Below, piece after piece: positions 35,501-47,500 of a stretch of DNA of 64,000 nt. This DNA comes from Sarcocystis neurona (taxonomy: Eukaryota > Apicomplexa > Conoidasida > Eucoccidiorida > Sarcocystidae). Position numbers and translations under genes: made by a program. The stretch's first letter is position 1. Every line of letters starts with the position of its first letter. The stretch lies in assembly GCA_000727475.1 (NCBI GenBank), contig KL647313.1, positions 1,713,214-1,777,213 of the forward strand, written 5' to 3'. Below the pieces are notes generated by a model. The model did not search any database, was not told the origin of the DNA, and saw nothing but the letters and a program-made list of their open reading frames with translations.

Positions 35501-38500
35501 GGAAGGGCCCCCCTTTTTGTGTGTGTTGGGCAGGTCATCGCCACTGCGAAGAAACTCATGCAGCAGAGCGCCCGCGTCATCGACGAAGGCCGCCTCACCG
35601 TCTCCGACGTCTCAGCTGCTGTTGCTCTCCTCAAAATGCCAGTAACTTCATACACACATATATATTTGTGTACATATGTGCATGCATACTACGGAGTCAT
35701 TTACATAGATTCCTGTGAATCTATACATATGGATACTGTGCCGAAGACGTATATATCATACGTGTACATAGAGTCACTATAAACATATAGATTACACTGG
35801 CACTCCATACATATGCATATACATATATTCCGCTATATATATATATGTGGAGGTAGATCGATAGATAAATAGATAGATTAGATAGATATAGATAGATAGA
35901 TGTAAATATAGACAGATAGATATAGGTGCATATAGACAGAGAGATGTAGATAGATAGATATAGATAGATAGAAATAGATAGATGGATATAGATAGATATA
36001 GGTAGATCAATACACATAGATAGATAGATAAATAGATAGATCAATAGATATAGATGGATAAAGACACATAGATACAGATAGATAGATAAATAGATAGATA
36101 GATATAGATATATAGAAATAGATAGATAGATATATACAGATAGATACAGGTAGGTAAAGATAGATAGATATGGACAGGTAGATAGATAGATATGGAGAGA
36201 GAGATATAGATAGATCAATAGATGTACATAGATAGATATAGACAGATAGATATGGACAGATAGATAGATCAATAGATACACATGGATAGATAGATATACA
36301 TATAGAGAGAAACACATAGATAGATCAATAGTTATACATATATAGATGTAGATAGATAGATATAGATAGATAGATATACACATATACATAGATATATATA
36401 TAGATATGGACAGATAGGTATATAGATAGATAGACAGATATAGGTAGATCAATAGACATAAATAGATAGATGTACGTAGATAGATAGATTTGCACTCATT
36501 ACATTTGCATATACATATATTTCGCTGACAATATATATGTAGTGTGTTCATATATTCATCCGTCTACCTACCTGTATCTATCTCTCTACATCTATCTAAC
36601 TGCCTATCTATCTGTCCATATCTATCTATCTATATCTATCTATCTATATCTATCTATCTATATCTATCTATATCTGTCAATATATATCTATCTATATATA
36701 TCTATCTATATATATCTATCTATATATATCTATCTATATCTATCTATATATATATATATCTATCTATATCTATCTATATCTGTCAATATATATCTATCTA
36801 TATATATCTATCTATATATATCTATCTATATCTATCTATATATATCTATCTATATCTATCTATATATATATATATCTATCTATATCTATCTATCTATATC
36901 TATCTATATATATCTATCTATATCTCTCTCTATTTATATGTCCATCAACGTTGCAATCGACATGTGTATGCGTGTGTTGATATATATATATATATATATG
37001 TGTGTAACTATATTTGTATGTATATATATACATATGCATTACACTTGCAGTCTTTATAATTTATACATATACATATATATATACGTTTGTGTGTATGTAT
37101 CTCCCTCTCTCTATATATGTTGTATGCCTATACGGGTGTACCATACATTCTATACTTACGTTGAGTCTACCATATATGTATGTAGGTAGATACACACACA
37201 TATATATGTGTAGCTATTGTGCATAGGATATATATATTATATATACGCATGAATTCAACACGTGTATGTGTATAGAACTATATTTGGATATATGTAGAGA
37301 CATCGGTCGGTCTCTTGGACGACGCGTATATGGAAGGGAGTCCATATGAAATGCAGACGCATGCACTCCTCTTCTCGTCTTGATCTCTTGACTGCTGTCT
37401 TATTTTTTGATGGAGGACATGCACATCTTCGAGCTCCTCGCTTCCTGTCCTCTCCGCATGTATTTATTCGTCGGTTTCCTTCGGTTCTCGAAAAATGCGT
37501 ACAAATACAGACAGAGAGCGAGACAGATATGTATGTCAACCTGTGTATATATTGATATATTGGTATACACGTAAATATTTATATATGTGTGGCTATAGAT
37601 GTAGATATGTACGAATACGTCTATGTATACATGTGTGTAGAGGATGAAGGTCCCTTTGCCTTCTTCTCTGCGTCTATATGCACTACACAGGACACACGTA
37701 GATATATATAAATTCCATCGAAGAAATGTGTGTATCTAGCACTGTAGCATGTACACACATATACATATATATACGTATATGTATAGATAGATAGACAGAT
37801 AATATATATATATATATTTGTATGTGTGTGTTTCTCTCATATATGTAAGTATGAGTGACTCTGAATATATATGTGTGTGTGTGCGATATATATCATATAC
37901 ATATAAGATGATATATTGTAGGTGTGTGCATGTTTCTATCCTCTCGCTGTGTATAAGCTATATAGTAGTGTACACACATATATATAATATGCACGTATAT
38001 GAATATATAGTAGAGTTGCGTGCATGCGTCTATCTGTCTCGCTGACAGCGCGTCGAAGAGTCGATGTATATACACACATATGCAGCTGTTGCTGCCGGCT
38101 CCTCTTCCTCCGTCTCCTTCTCTGTTTCTGTTGTGTGTATGTGTGGGCGTGGATAGACCTACGAAGGGGTATGGAAACCTACATTAATGTACTTGCATAT
38201 GCATGTACATATATATGTTGTGACAAGCGTCCTGCTGTCGCATGCTGGATACTTGCTGCGCACGCTGCTGCTCCTCTCAGAGCGCGGGAAAATATATACA
38301 CATACATGTATACACTGGTATGTATGTGTACACACAGTCATCAAGATATATACACGCATACGTGTATATATATATGTACACACATAAATAAGAGTATATA
38401 TGTAGATTTACATGCGTATAGTTGTTTCGTCACTGCTGTTGGTGCTGCTCGCATTGATGTTGTTACTCGTAGTGCAGCCGACGCTGTTGCTGCTACTCCT

Positions 38501-41500
38501 GGTATTGCTGCTGCTGCCGCTCCTGGTGTTGCTGCTGCTGCTGCTCTCGGTATTGCTGCTGCTGCTGCTCTCGGTATTGCTGCTGCTGCTGCTCCTGGTA
38601 TTGCTGCAGCTGCTGCTCTCGGTATTGCTGCTGCTGCTGTTGCTCTTGGGATTGCTGCTGCTGCTTCTGGTATTTCAGTCGCTGTTGCCGCCGCTGCTGC
38701 TGCTATTGCGGTTGCTGGTGCTGTTCTTGCTGTGGCTCCTGCCGCTGCTTCTTCTCCTCCTCTGGCTGCTGATGTTGCTGCTGTCGCGCGTGTGCCATGC
38801 ACCCTGCTGTTGCTGCTACTATTCTGCTGTGGCTGCTGCGACTGCCCCCGTTGTCGTACTTGCTCCTGCTTATTCTTCTTTTCTTCACGCTGGTGCTCCT
38901 GCTGTGAGTGCTTGCTGTTGCTGTTGCGTAGCCGCTTCCGTCGTATACCGGTCAGAGTGCCTTCCGGTTTGTAGCGCTGCCCTGCGCTTGCGAAGCGCTT
39001 AGCAGCAGCGACAGCAGCAGCAGCAGGAAGGAAGTACTGCGGCTTATTCGAAGACAGACGCTGCGCGTGGGCCACGGCAGCAGCAGCAGCAGTAGCAGAG
39101 AAGCAGATGCAGCAGATGCATGCGCAGTGGAAGACGAAGATTTTCTTGCAGACGCAGCATCTCCGCATGACACGGGCAACGGCATCGGCAGGCAGGACAG
39201 CAGCAATGACGACGGACAGGGCGCTTTTTCTTTTTCGCCGGCCGCAGAAGCAGACGCAACAGGAGCAGCAGCAGAAGATGCAGCAGCAGCAGCGGCGGAA
39301 GGTGGTGCCACAGCAGCAACAGAAGATGCTGAATTAGCAGCAGCAGAAGACGCTGAATTAGCAGCAGCAGAAGACGCTGAACCAGCAGCAGCAGAAGCCG
39401 TTGAACCAGCAGCAGCAGCAGAGGACGCTGAACCAACAGCAGCAGAAGCGGAAGGAGCACCAGCAGAAGAGACGGAAGCAGCAGCAGCAGAAAGTGCGGA
39501 AGCAGCAGCAGCAGAGCGGGAGGGGGAGGAGACTGATTTAGCGGCCGAGGAGACAGCAGCAGGGGGAGGCTGGGACGGAGGGGAACCGGAAGAAGTGGGA
39601 GGAGAAGAAGCAGCGGAAAAAGCCGCGGCAGAAGCAGCAGAAGCAACAGCAGCGGCAGAACTCCCAGCAACCGAAGCAGCAGCAGCAGAAGCACCAGCAG
39701 CAGAAGTAGCAGCAGAAGAAGCAGCAGCCGAAGCAGCAGCAGCAGAAGCATCAGCAGCAGAAGTAGCTGCAGAAGCAGCAGCAGAAGCAGCAGCAACAGA
39801 AGTAGCAGCAGAAGAAGCAGCAGCAGAAGCAGCAGCAGAGGAAGCAACAGCAGCAGACGTAGCAGCAGCGGAAGCAGCAGCAGAAGAAGCAGCAGCAGCA
39901 GAAGTAGCAGCANNNNNNNNNNNNNNNNNNNNNNNNNNNNNNNNNNNNNNNNNNNNNNNNNNNNNNNNNNNNNNNNNNNNNNNNNNNNNNNNNNNNNNNN
40001 NNNNNNNNNNNNNNNNNNNNNNNNNNNNNNNNNNNNNNNNNNNNNNNNNNNNNNNNNNNNNNNNNNNNNNNNNNNNNNNNNNNNNNNNNNNNNNNNNNNN
40101 NNNNNNNNNNNNNNNNNNNNNNNNNNNNNNNNNNNNNNNNNNNNNNNNNNNNNNNNNNNNNNNNNNNNNNNNNNNNNNNNNNNNNNNNNNNNNNNNNNNN
40201 NNNNNNNNNNNNNNNNNNNNNNNNNNNNNNNNNNNNNNNNNNNNNNNNNNNNNNNNNNNNNNNNNNNNNNNNNNNNNNNNNNNNNNNNNNNNNNNNNNNN
40301 NNNNNNNNNNNNNNNNNNNNNNNNNNNNNNNNNNNNNNNNNNNNNNNNNNNNNNNNNNNNNNNNNNNNNNNNNNNNNNNNNNNNNNNNNNNNNNNNNNNN
40401 NNNNNNNNNNNNNNNNNNNNNNNNNNNNNNNNNNNNNNNNNNNNNNNNNNNNNNNNNNNNNNNNNNNNNNNNNNNNNNNAGCAGCAGCAGAAGTAGCAGC
40501 AGAAGAAGCAGCAGCAGAGGAAGCAGCAGCAGCAGAAGTAGCAGCAGAAGAAGCAGCAGCAGAGAATGCAGCAGCAGCAGAAGTAGCAGCAGAAGAAGCA
40601 ACAGCGGCAGAAGCAGGAGCTTTGTTTGAAGAAGAGTGTGCAGCAGGTGGCTCCCGAGAAGAAGAAGAAGGAGAAGGAGAGGACGTTTTTTTTTCAGATG
40701 AGGAGGACGGAGGAGACGGGAAGTGTTTGTTAGCAGCAGTGGTGAAGGAGGAACTGGCAGTGCCGCGTCCGCCTCCGGTGGCGCTGGCAATTCACTGGCT
40801 CGCCGTCAACGGCCAGGTTCCGCTGCTGCCTCAGAATAGTATCCCAGCAGCAGCAGTGATGCTGCAGCAGCAGGAGCAGCAGCAGCAGTCAGGCGACAAG
40901 GCAGGATATGGCGTTGCAGGACTGCGGGTGCCTGCCGCTGCTGCTTCTTTTTCGACTGAGGCCGCGGGGGGGGGACCTGGCCCACCGGGCCATCACAAGG
41001 AAGCAGCAGCAGGCGAGACAGGCAGCAGCTGTTGGACTCGGGGTCTGCAGCTGCAGCTGTACGAGCAGCCGGAGCTGCGGTCGCAGCGCCGCCGGCGGAA
41101 AGACGCATTTGTCCGCAGGCGCGGGCGCAGGCACGCAGCAGGGAGGAGAGACGACACAGCAGCTGCAGCAGTAGCTGCAGACGAAGACGAACGAGGAGAC
41201 GCGACACTGCCCGACGAAAGGGGTCGGGAGACGAGCGACGAAGAACTGGTGGAGGAGGAGGAGCTCGAGGACGAGGAGGACGAGCGGTGGAAGAGCGCGA
41301 CACACGATCGGAAGAAGAAGAAGAAAAGGAAGAGGAAGGCGCAGTCTGAAAGGAGGTCCCACGTGCATGCGAGAGTCTCTGCAGGAGGCGCTGACCGCAG
41401 GAAGCGAAGAAGACGGCAGAGCGGCAGCAGGGAAGAAAGGGGAGAAGCAGAGGAAGTGTGGGGAGACTTTGAGAGCCGCAGCAGAAGCGTGGCAGCAGCA

Positions 41501-44500
41501 GCAGCAGAAAGCAACCGCGTGCAGTTGCTGTCGCGCTCTCTCTTCCCGACGACTAGGGACCCGGGCCTGCACAAGACAAAGAAGCAGCAGAAAAAAGCTC
41601 GCCAAGAAGAAGAGGAAGAGGGGGTCGAAGAAGAAGAAGAGAAGGAGCAGCAGCAGGCGGGCGAAGAAGGCGAAGGAGACGGCAGGCGTCTGCAGCGGCG
41701 CGAGGCAGAACGCAGCAGAGGCGCCCTGCGCTCGCTGTACTGCGGGAAGCCGGCGCTGCCTGCTGCACCCGCGGGCAGCAGAGAAGCCCCGCCGGGACGG
41801 CGAGCCGCAGCAGCAGCAGCAGACAGGAGCAGTAGCAGAGACACGACGGCGAGCAGCTCCCGGGAGGCCGAGGACGACGCGACGACGACGCCTGCTGCTG
41901 CAGCTCTTGACGCCGACTCTCTCCTTTCCTTGCAGTTCAAAAAAATCCTCGTGGCCCCGCGTCTGTGCAGTGCCCTCGGCCGGGTAAACTTCTTCCCGTC
42001 TCCGTCTCTTTTTCGAGTTCTGCTGCTCTTGGCCGCTCCTCCCCGTGTCTCGCCGTCTCCCTTTCGCTGCGTGTCTTCCCTCGCGGCGTCTCCCTTCTGG
42101 GCTGCTGCTGTGGCTGTCTCTTCGTGGCTTTTTTGCTGCTGTCCTCTGCACTCCTCCCCATGTTCCCCCGCGTCTCGGTCTCTCTTTTGGCGTCTCGGCC
42201 TCTATTCGTTCTCGCTTTGCATGCGCGCCTGTCTGTCTGCTGTTCGAGCCTCTCTCTGGTGGTCGCTGCATGCCCGTCTGTGGCCGTCGCGTCCTCCCAG
42301 GGTGGGCGCATGCAGCTGCTTTTACACCTGCGAGTGTTCTTCGCAGGGGAACGCATGCGTTTGCTGCTGCTGCTCTTGGCTGCGTCTCTCTGCGTACGAA
42401 AGGACCTGCGTCTCGTGTGTGCCGCTTCTTCTCCCTGTCTCGCCTTCGATGTGTTGTCTCTCTTGCTGCGTATATACGGGCGGACGTCGATGGAAGAGCT
42501 CCCTTCCGGCAGGTGCTTTTAGTTCTGGGGAGGGTCCTTCGTGGTGGCCCGCGCGCAGCAGTTTGTCTCGGCCCAGAGCGAGAGACGAAGAAGAAACTGC
42601 ATGCGCGCGTGCATGCGCGTGGACACGGGGAATGCCACTGCGTCTTGGTTGTTCGCCCTAGCGGTGGTCGCCGAACACGGCGGCGCATGCGGCGCGAAAA
42701 CCTTCTGCGCACGCCGAGACGCTCCGCTCTCTCTATGTCTCTCTGTTTTGTTTCTCCGGTCTGAAAACCGCATGCACCCACCGACGCCCGACTCTGTCTC
42801 TCGTCTCCTGCCCTTTCGCGCCTGTCGTTTTCTTTCTCTGCATTGGCGGTGTCCCTATTTATTATCTCCCTCGTGCAGCAACAGCAGCAGAAGCAGCAAC
42901 GGGAGCAGAAGCAGCAACGGGAGCAGAAGCTGCAACAGGAACAAAAGCAGCAACAGGAGCAGCAGCAGCAACAGCAGCAGCAGCGGTAGCAACAGGAGCA
43001 ACAGCAGCAACAACGGCGCGACGACGTCTCTCCATGTTAGCAGCGGTGCGCTGCGTGTGCGGGTGAACGTTCCGCCTGCGGAACTAAAGATAAGCAGGAA
43101 GCAACCACGTGCAGTAAAATATATATGTATATACATACATACGGATGTATACATATATACACATATGTAGGTCTCTACACATATAAACGTATGTATATGT
43201 ACAGACACACGTGTATATACATGTACGGATTCATGCGGATATAGATATATACATGTGTATGTGTATATATGCAGACGCACGTAGCTATTCATGTATTCAT
43301 ACATATACGTACGTATATATATATATATGTACGAATATATGTATACATGTAGATTTATATGTATGTATATTTGTGGATAGAGATGGCTACAGGTATACGT
43401 AACCATGTGCATGCAGGTGTATTACACGGAAGTACGTGTATGTGTATGCGTGTAAGAGTATGAGGCGCAACATGCGACCGCAGAGAGGAAGAGCTACTGT
43501 GCCACCAGGGGTAGAAAGAGGAGTAGTTCCGAGGAAAGTGCATGCGAAGGGACACAGAAGGCGGGGACCTTTTTTGTTGACTTTTTGCTGCTCGCCCGCA
43601 TGCAGAATTTTTTTTATATGCCAACACACGTGAGCGCCTGCGTGTGGGGAGGTCGAGGTAAATGTCGCAGCATCTCGACAGAGAGAGGAGGGGAAGGTGG
43701 GACGCAGCAGGCAAGAGCAGCAACAGCAGCAGCAACAAAACTTACAGCAGCAGGGAAGCACTGCCTATCAACGGGGTAAAAGCAACTCGCAGCAACAGCA
43801 GCAGCGCAGCAGGAAAGCGTTGCCTAATTACTGTCCCGAAAGAGTCGCAACAGCAGCAGCAGCAGGAAGACATTGCCTCTTTGCTGTTGAAGAAGAGTCG
43901 CAGCAGCAGCAGAACGACGAGACGTAGGCCACTGCGTATCTGCTGTTGACACGAGTCGAGAGGAGGGTCGCGGACAGCAGCAGGAGCAGCAGGGGAACGC
44001 TCTGGAAGACAGACGTGTCGCCGACGCGCGGAGAGCTTACTAGTCTGCATGCAGCAGCGCGGTGTGGCCGTTTCGACTGCCCGGTAGAAACGGCACTGCG
44101 GCGCGAGCGCTCTTGCTTTAGGCAGCTGCTGCACTTCAAAGTTACCACTTTTGTGAACAGCTGCTCCCTCTTCTCGTGCTTCTCGAAAGTCCTCTCGACG
44201 ACGCAAGCCCGGGAAGAACTACCGCGTCGTGCGGAAGGACGGCGCCTGCTGCAGTTGCTGTCTCTGCGGCCGCTGCAGGCCTCTCGCTCTTCTGTGTTTG
44301 ATCTGCTTCTGTTGCTGCTACCGCTTTCTGCTGCTGCTACCGCTTTCTGCTGCTGCTACCGCTTTCTGCTGCTGCTACTGCTTTCTGCTGCTGCTACTGC
44401 TTTCTGCTGCTGCTACTGCTTTCTGCTGCTGCTACTGCTTTCTGCTGCTGCTACTGCTTTCTGCTGCTGCTACTGCTTTCTGCTGCTGCTACTGCTTTCT

Positions 44501-47500
44501 GCTGCTGCCCTGTTGTTCTGTTCTCTCTCTCTGTTTGCCTCCTGCGGCTGCTGCTGCTGCCGGCTTTGCTGCGGTGCTGCTGCTGTTCGGTTTTGCGCTG
44601 GATTCTGCGCCGCTGCTGCTTTAACTCAAAAACTCTGCCGCTCCTGCTGCTGCGTCTTTTGGGGAGGAAGGGGCTGCTGCTTCTCTGTTTCTGCTGCTGC
44701 GTTTTTCGCTCCCGCTGTAGCAGTGTATGACTCACTTCGAGCGTCTGTTGCTGCTGCTGCTGCGTTTTTGTTGCAGCTGCTGCTGCGGTGTCTTCGCCCA
44801 TACCAACGTGCAGCTGCTGCTGCTGTGTGCATGCATATACTTGCAGGAGCACCAGCAGTTTTTTGCTGCCGTCGTCGAGGCTCTGCAGGCGGCGATGGAG
44901 GAGCGTCCGGGAGTTCACTACGAAGCGAATTACGATAAAAGTGTGTCTTTTCTTCTCTTGTTCTCCCGCTCTCTATTCTCTTCCCTTTCTTCTCTTCCTT
45001 ATCCTTCTCTGTCTCTCTCTTCTCTCTGTCCACAGCAATATATCCCCTACGTATAAACACATATATAGATATGCGTATATATATATATGTGCATATAGGT
45101 ATATGTATATATGTATGTATGTATACATATATATATATATATATGTACGTATGCGTGTATATGCTTATACCTGTATCTGTGTGTACGTGTGCCTATAAAT
45201 ATATATATGCATATATGTATGAATACGTATTTATGTACGTATCCATGTATGTATATATGTATTGTATATATGTGTATACATATACCTATATCTATACATA
45301 CGCGTACTTATAAATCTCTCTCTCTCTCTATATATATATATAATGTATCTATCTATCTATATATATATATATATATCTATACATATATATGTATAATGTA
45401 TGTACGTATGTATGTATATATGTGTATGCATATACCTATATCTATGTATACGTATACCTATCAATATATACATATATATATGTATATATGTACGTGTTAA
45501 TGTACGTATGTATGTATGTGTATGCACATGCGTATATCTACACATCCGTATACCTATATATGTATGTATGAAGATGTATGTACGTGTGTGCGTGTGTATG
45601 GTGCTGCTGCTGGTGGTTGCAGCGCTGAAGATTTTGAATTACATCCCTGGCCTGGAGCAGCTGGTCCCGTGCTTCGCCCGCCTTTTTGCCGTGGAGGTGG
45701 GGCAGAGCGTCTCCCTTCGTAATTCTCTTCGTGTGCATCCTCCCGTAACGCGCCCAGCCGGCCGTCTCTTCGCGTCTCCGCGTCTCTGCTGTTTTTAGCG
45801 AGGGGGGGAACTCACACATATTTGCAGGGGTACACACGTCAAAAAAAGCGCCCCTCTTCTATTCTTCCGCTGTACCTTTCTATGTCTCTTGGTTGGCTGC
45901 ATGCATCTGTCTAGATGTGGATATATCATCACAGAAGAGTCCTCTCTACGCCTGGCTGGTTCTTCGTCCGACTCGCTTCTGCGTCCCTTTGCTTCCGCCC
46001 GCCTCTTCCTATATTCTCCGCAAAAATGTCTCTTCACGTAGTCGCCCTCGAATGTGCCTCTGCATGCAACCGTCGGAACACATTTATACCAAGCACTCTC
46101 TTTATGTGTATATATTCATCAATACGTATACGCATATACATATACATATATGTATAGATAGATAGATACGATACACGTGTGTACCGAATATATATGTGTA
46201 GGTATGTAGATCTGTGTACACATATACATATGGAAGCATATACATGCATGTGTGTACGCATACATATGTAGATTGGTGAAGATATCTTTGCGGAAGCATA
46301 TACGTGCTTACATACATATGTAGATGTGTGTACAGATGTATATGGGGCGCACGTGTGAATACGTGCGCATTTTCTTCATATGGAGGGTTGACGACCTCGC
46401 CTGCAGTCAGTAGACCTGATTGCATGCGAGTACATGTCTGTGCGCCACTTTTGGGATATTTGTCTCTCCGTCTCTCTGTCTCTTGGCAGGCCTCCGCATG
46501 CATATATAAAAAAAGGCCGTGCATGCGTCGGGGTGTGCTCTGCCGAGCTGCAGCAGAACACTGGTTCATATCTACGATCGATCTTCGGCGTGTGTTCGAC
46601 TTCGACCCTCTATTCATTTAATTTCTGCGCCCTCAGTTTCCCGCTCACAGCTAGATATGGCTCAACACATAGATACATACTTATACACGTATACACACAT
46701 ATGAAACATGCCAGTACTAGTAAAACGGCAGTCGTATTGTCACGTTCAGCTGCTGCTGCTGCCCCTGTGTATATATATATGTATAGCAAATGGACCTGTG
46801 TATGAGGATTTCCTATACTTGCAAATACATACACATTCATGTAGACATATACGTATGTGTGTGTACACTTCACAAATGGAAGTATATCTAGGAGTACACA
46901 GGCGTATATACAGATATACGAGAAAAGACCGAATAGGGAAGAGACACAGAGACGAGACGAAGAGAAAGAGAGACGGAGACGCATGCGCCTGATGAGTAGC
47001 TGCCCGCGCAGGGAAGGGACGCGCTGGGCAGCAGCAGCTGAACCTGAAGATATGACTGCATGCAATAGTCCTGACATCCTCCACACATATATATATATAG
47101 ATATAGCTGTATATTTATATGTCTAGCTGTGTTTAGCTATATGTTGTAGCTGTATACCTAGCTGTATATTTCTGGCCATATATTCTAGTTTAAGTGCTGC
47201 TATACAACCAGATATAGATTCTACCCGTGTATCTGGCTAAAAGCCTAGTAGCGATATGTGTAGCTGTACGTTTACCTATATGTGTGGCTATATATCTACA
47301 TATAGAGCTATATATATGTATGCACACATACCTTTGTGTATGTGTATACGTAGCCATATATCTACGTGTGATGTGTCTAGGTAGCCACACCTGTCTTGCG
47401 TCGTGTCTAGCCACATGTCTGGCTAGACACCGGTACCAGGGCCTACCCACATATGTCTCTTTTTGTGTCTGTCTAGTTTTATGTCTAGCTACATAGTCAT

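Larger units (their letters stand above)
35642..38931 (+). other. TAF6 intron 2
   Basis: Starts GTAACT and ends TTGCTGTTGCGTAG. It contains the (GATA)n/(TATC)n inverted pair (35848-36935), further (TA)n and (TG)n to 38.4 kb, and a dense CTG array from about 38470 to 38930 running into the acceptor. Frames open through the CTG array on either strand (38341-39168 minus; 38024-38974 plus) are treated as products of the array. Confidence 0.65.
41984..44846 (+). other. TAF6 intron 3
   Basis: Starts GTAAAC and ends ATATACTTGCAG. The first part (42.0-42.8 kb) is pyrimidine-rich unique DNA with open frames on both strands. A CAG block lies at 42885-43010, (TA)n at 43120-43350, a diverged repeat at 43690-43925, the 19-bp minisatellite at 44325-44515, and CTG-rich DNA up to the acceptor. 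A large minus-strand frame over 40889-42781 is antisense to the triplet region. Confidence 0.6.

Noticed and set aside
35721..37189. Long Ser/Ile/Tyr/Leu open frames on both strands
   Set aside because: Direct translations of (GATA)n/(TATC)n; no real gene.
40889..42781. 630-codon minus-strand frame
   Set aside because: Antisense to the TAF6 exon 3 inserts and intron 3. GAA/CAG triplets leave the opposite strand open, and it has no domain.
43946..44938. 330-codon plus-strand frame over the minisatellite
   Set aside because: Openness comes from the 19-bp CTG-type repeat; it ends by crossing the TAF6 exon 4 in the wrong frame.
45036..45057. Short exon after TCTCTGTCCACAG
   Set aside because: A good acceptor, but the frame stops after six codons; the exon at 45623 gives a TAF6 match in phase.
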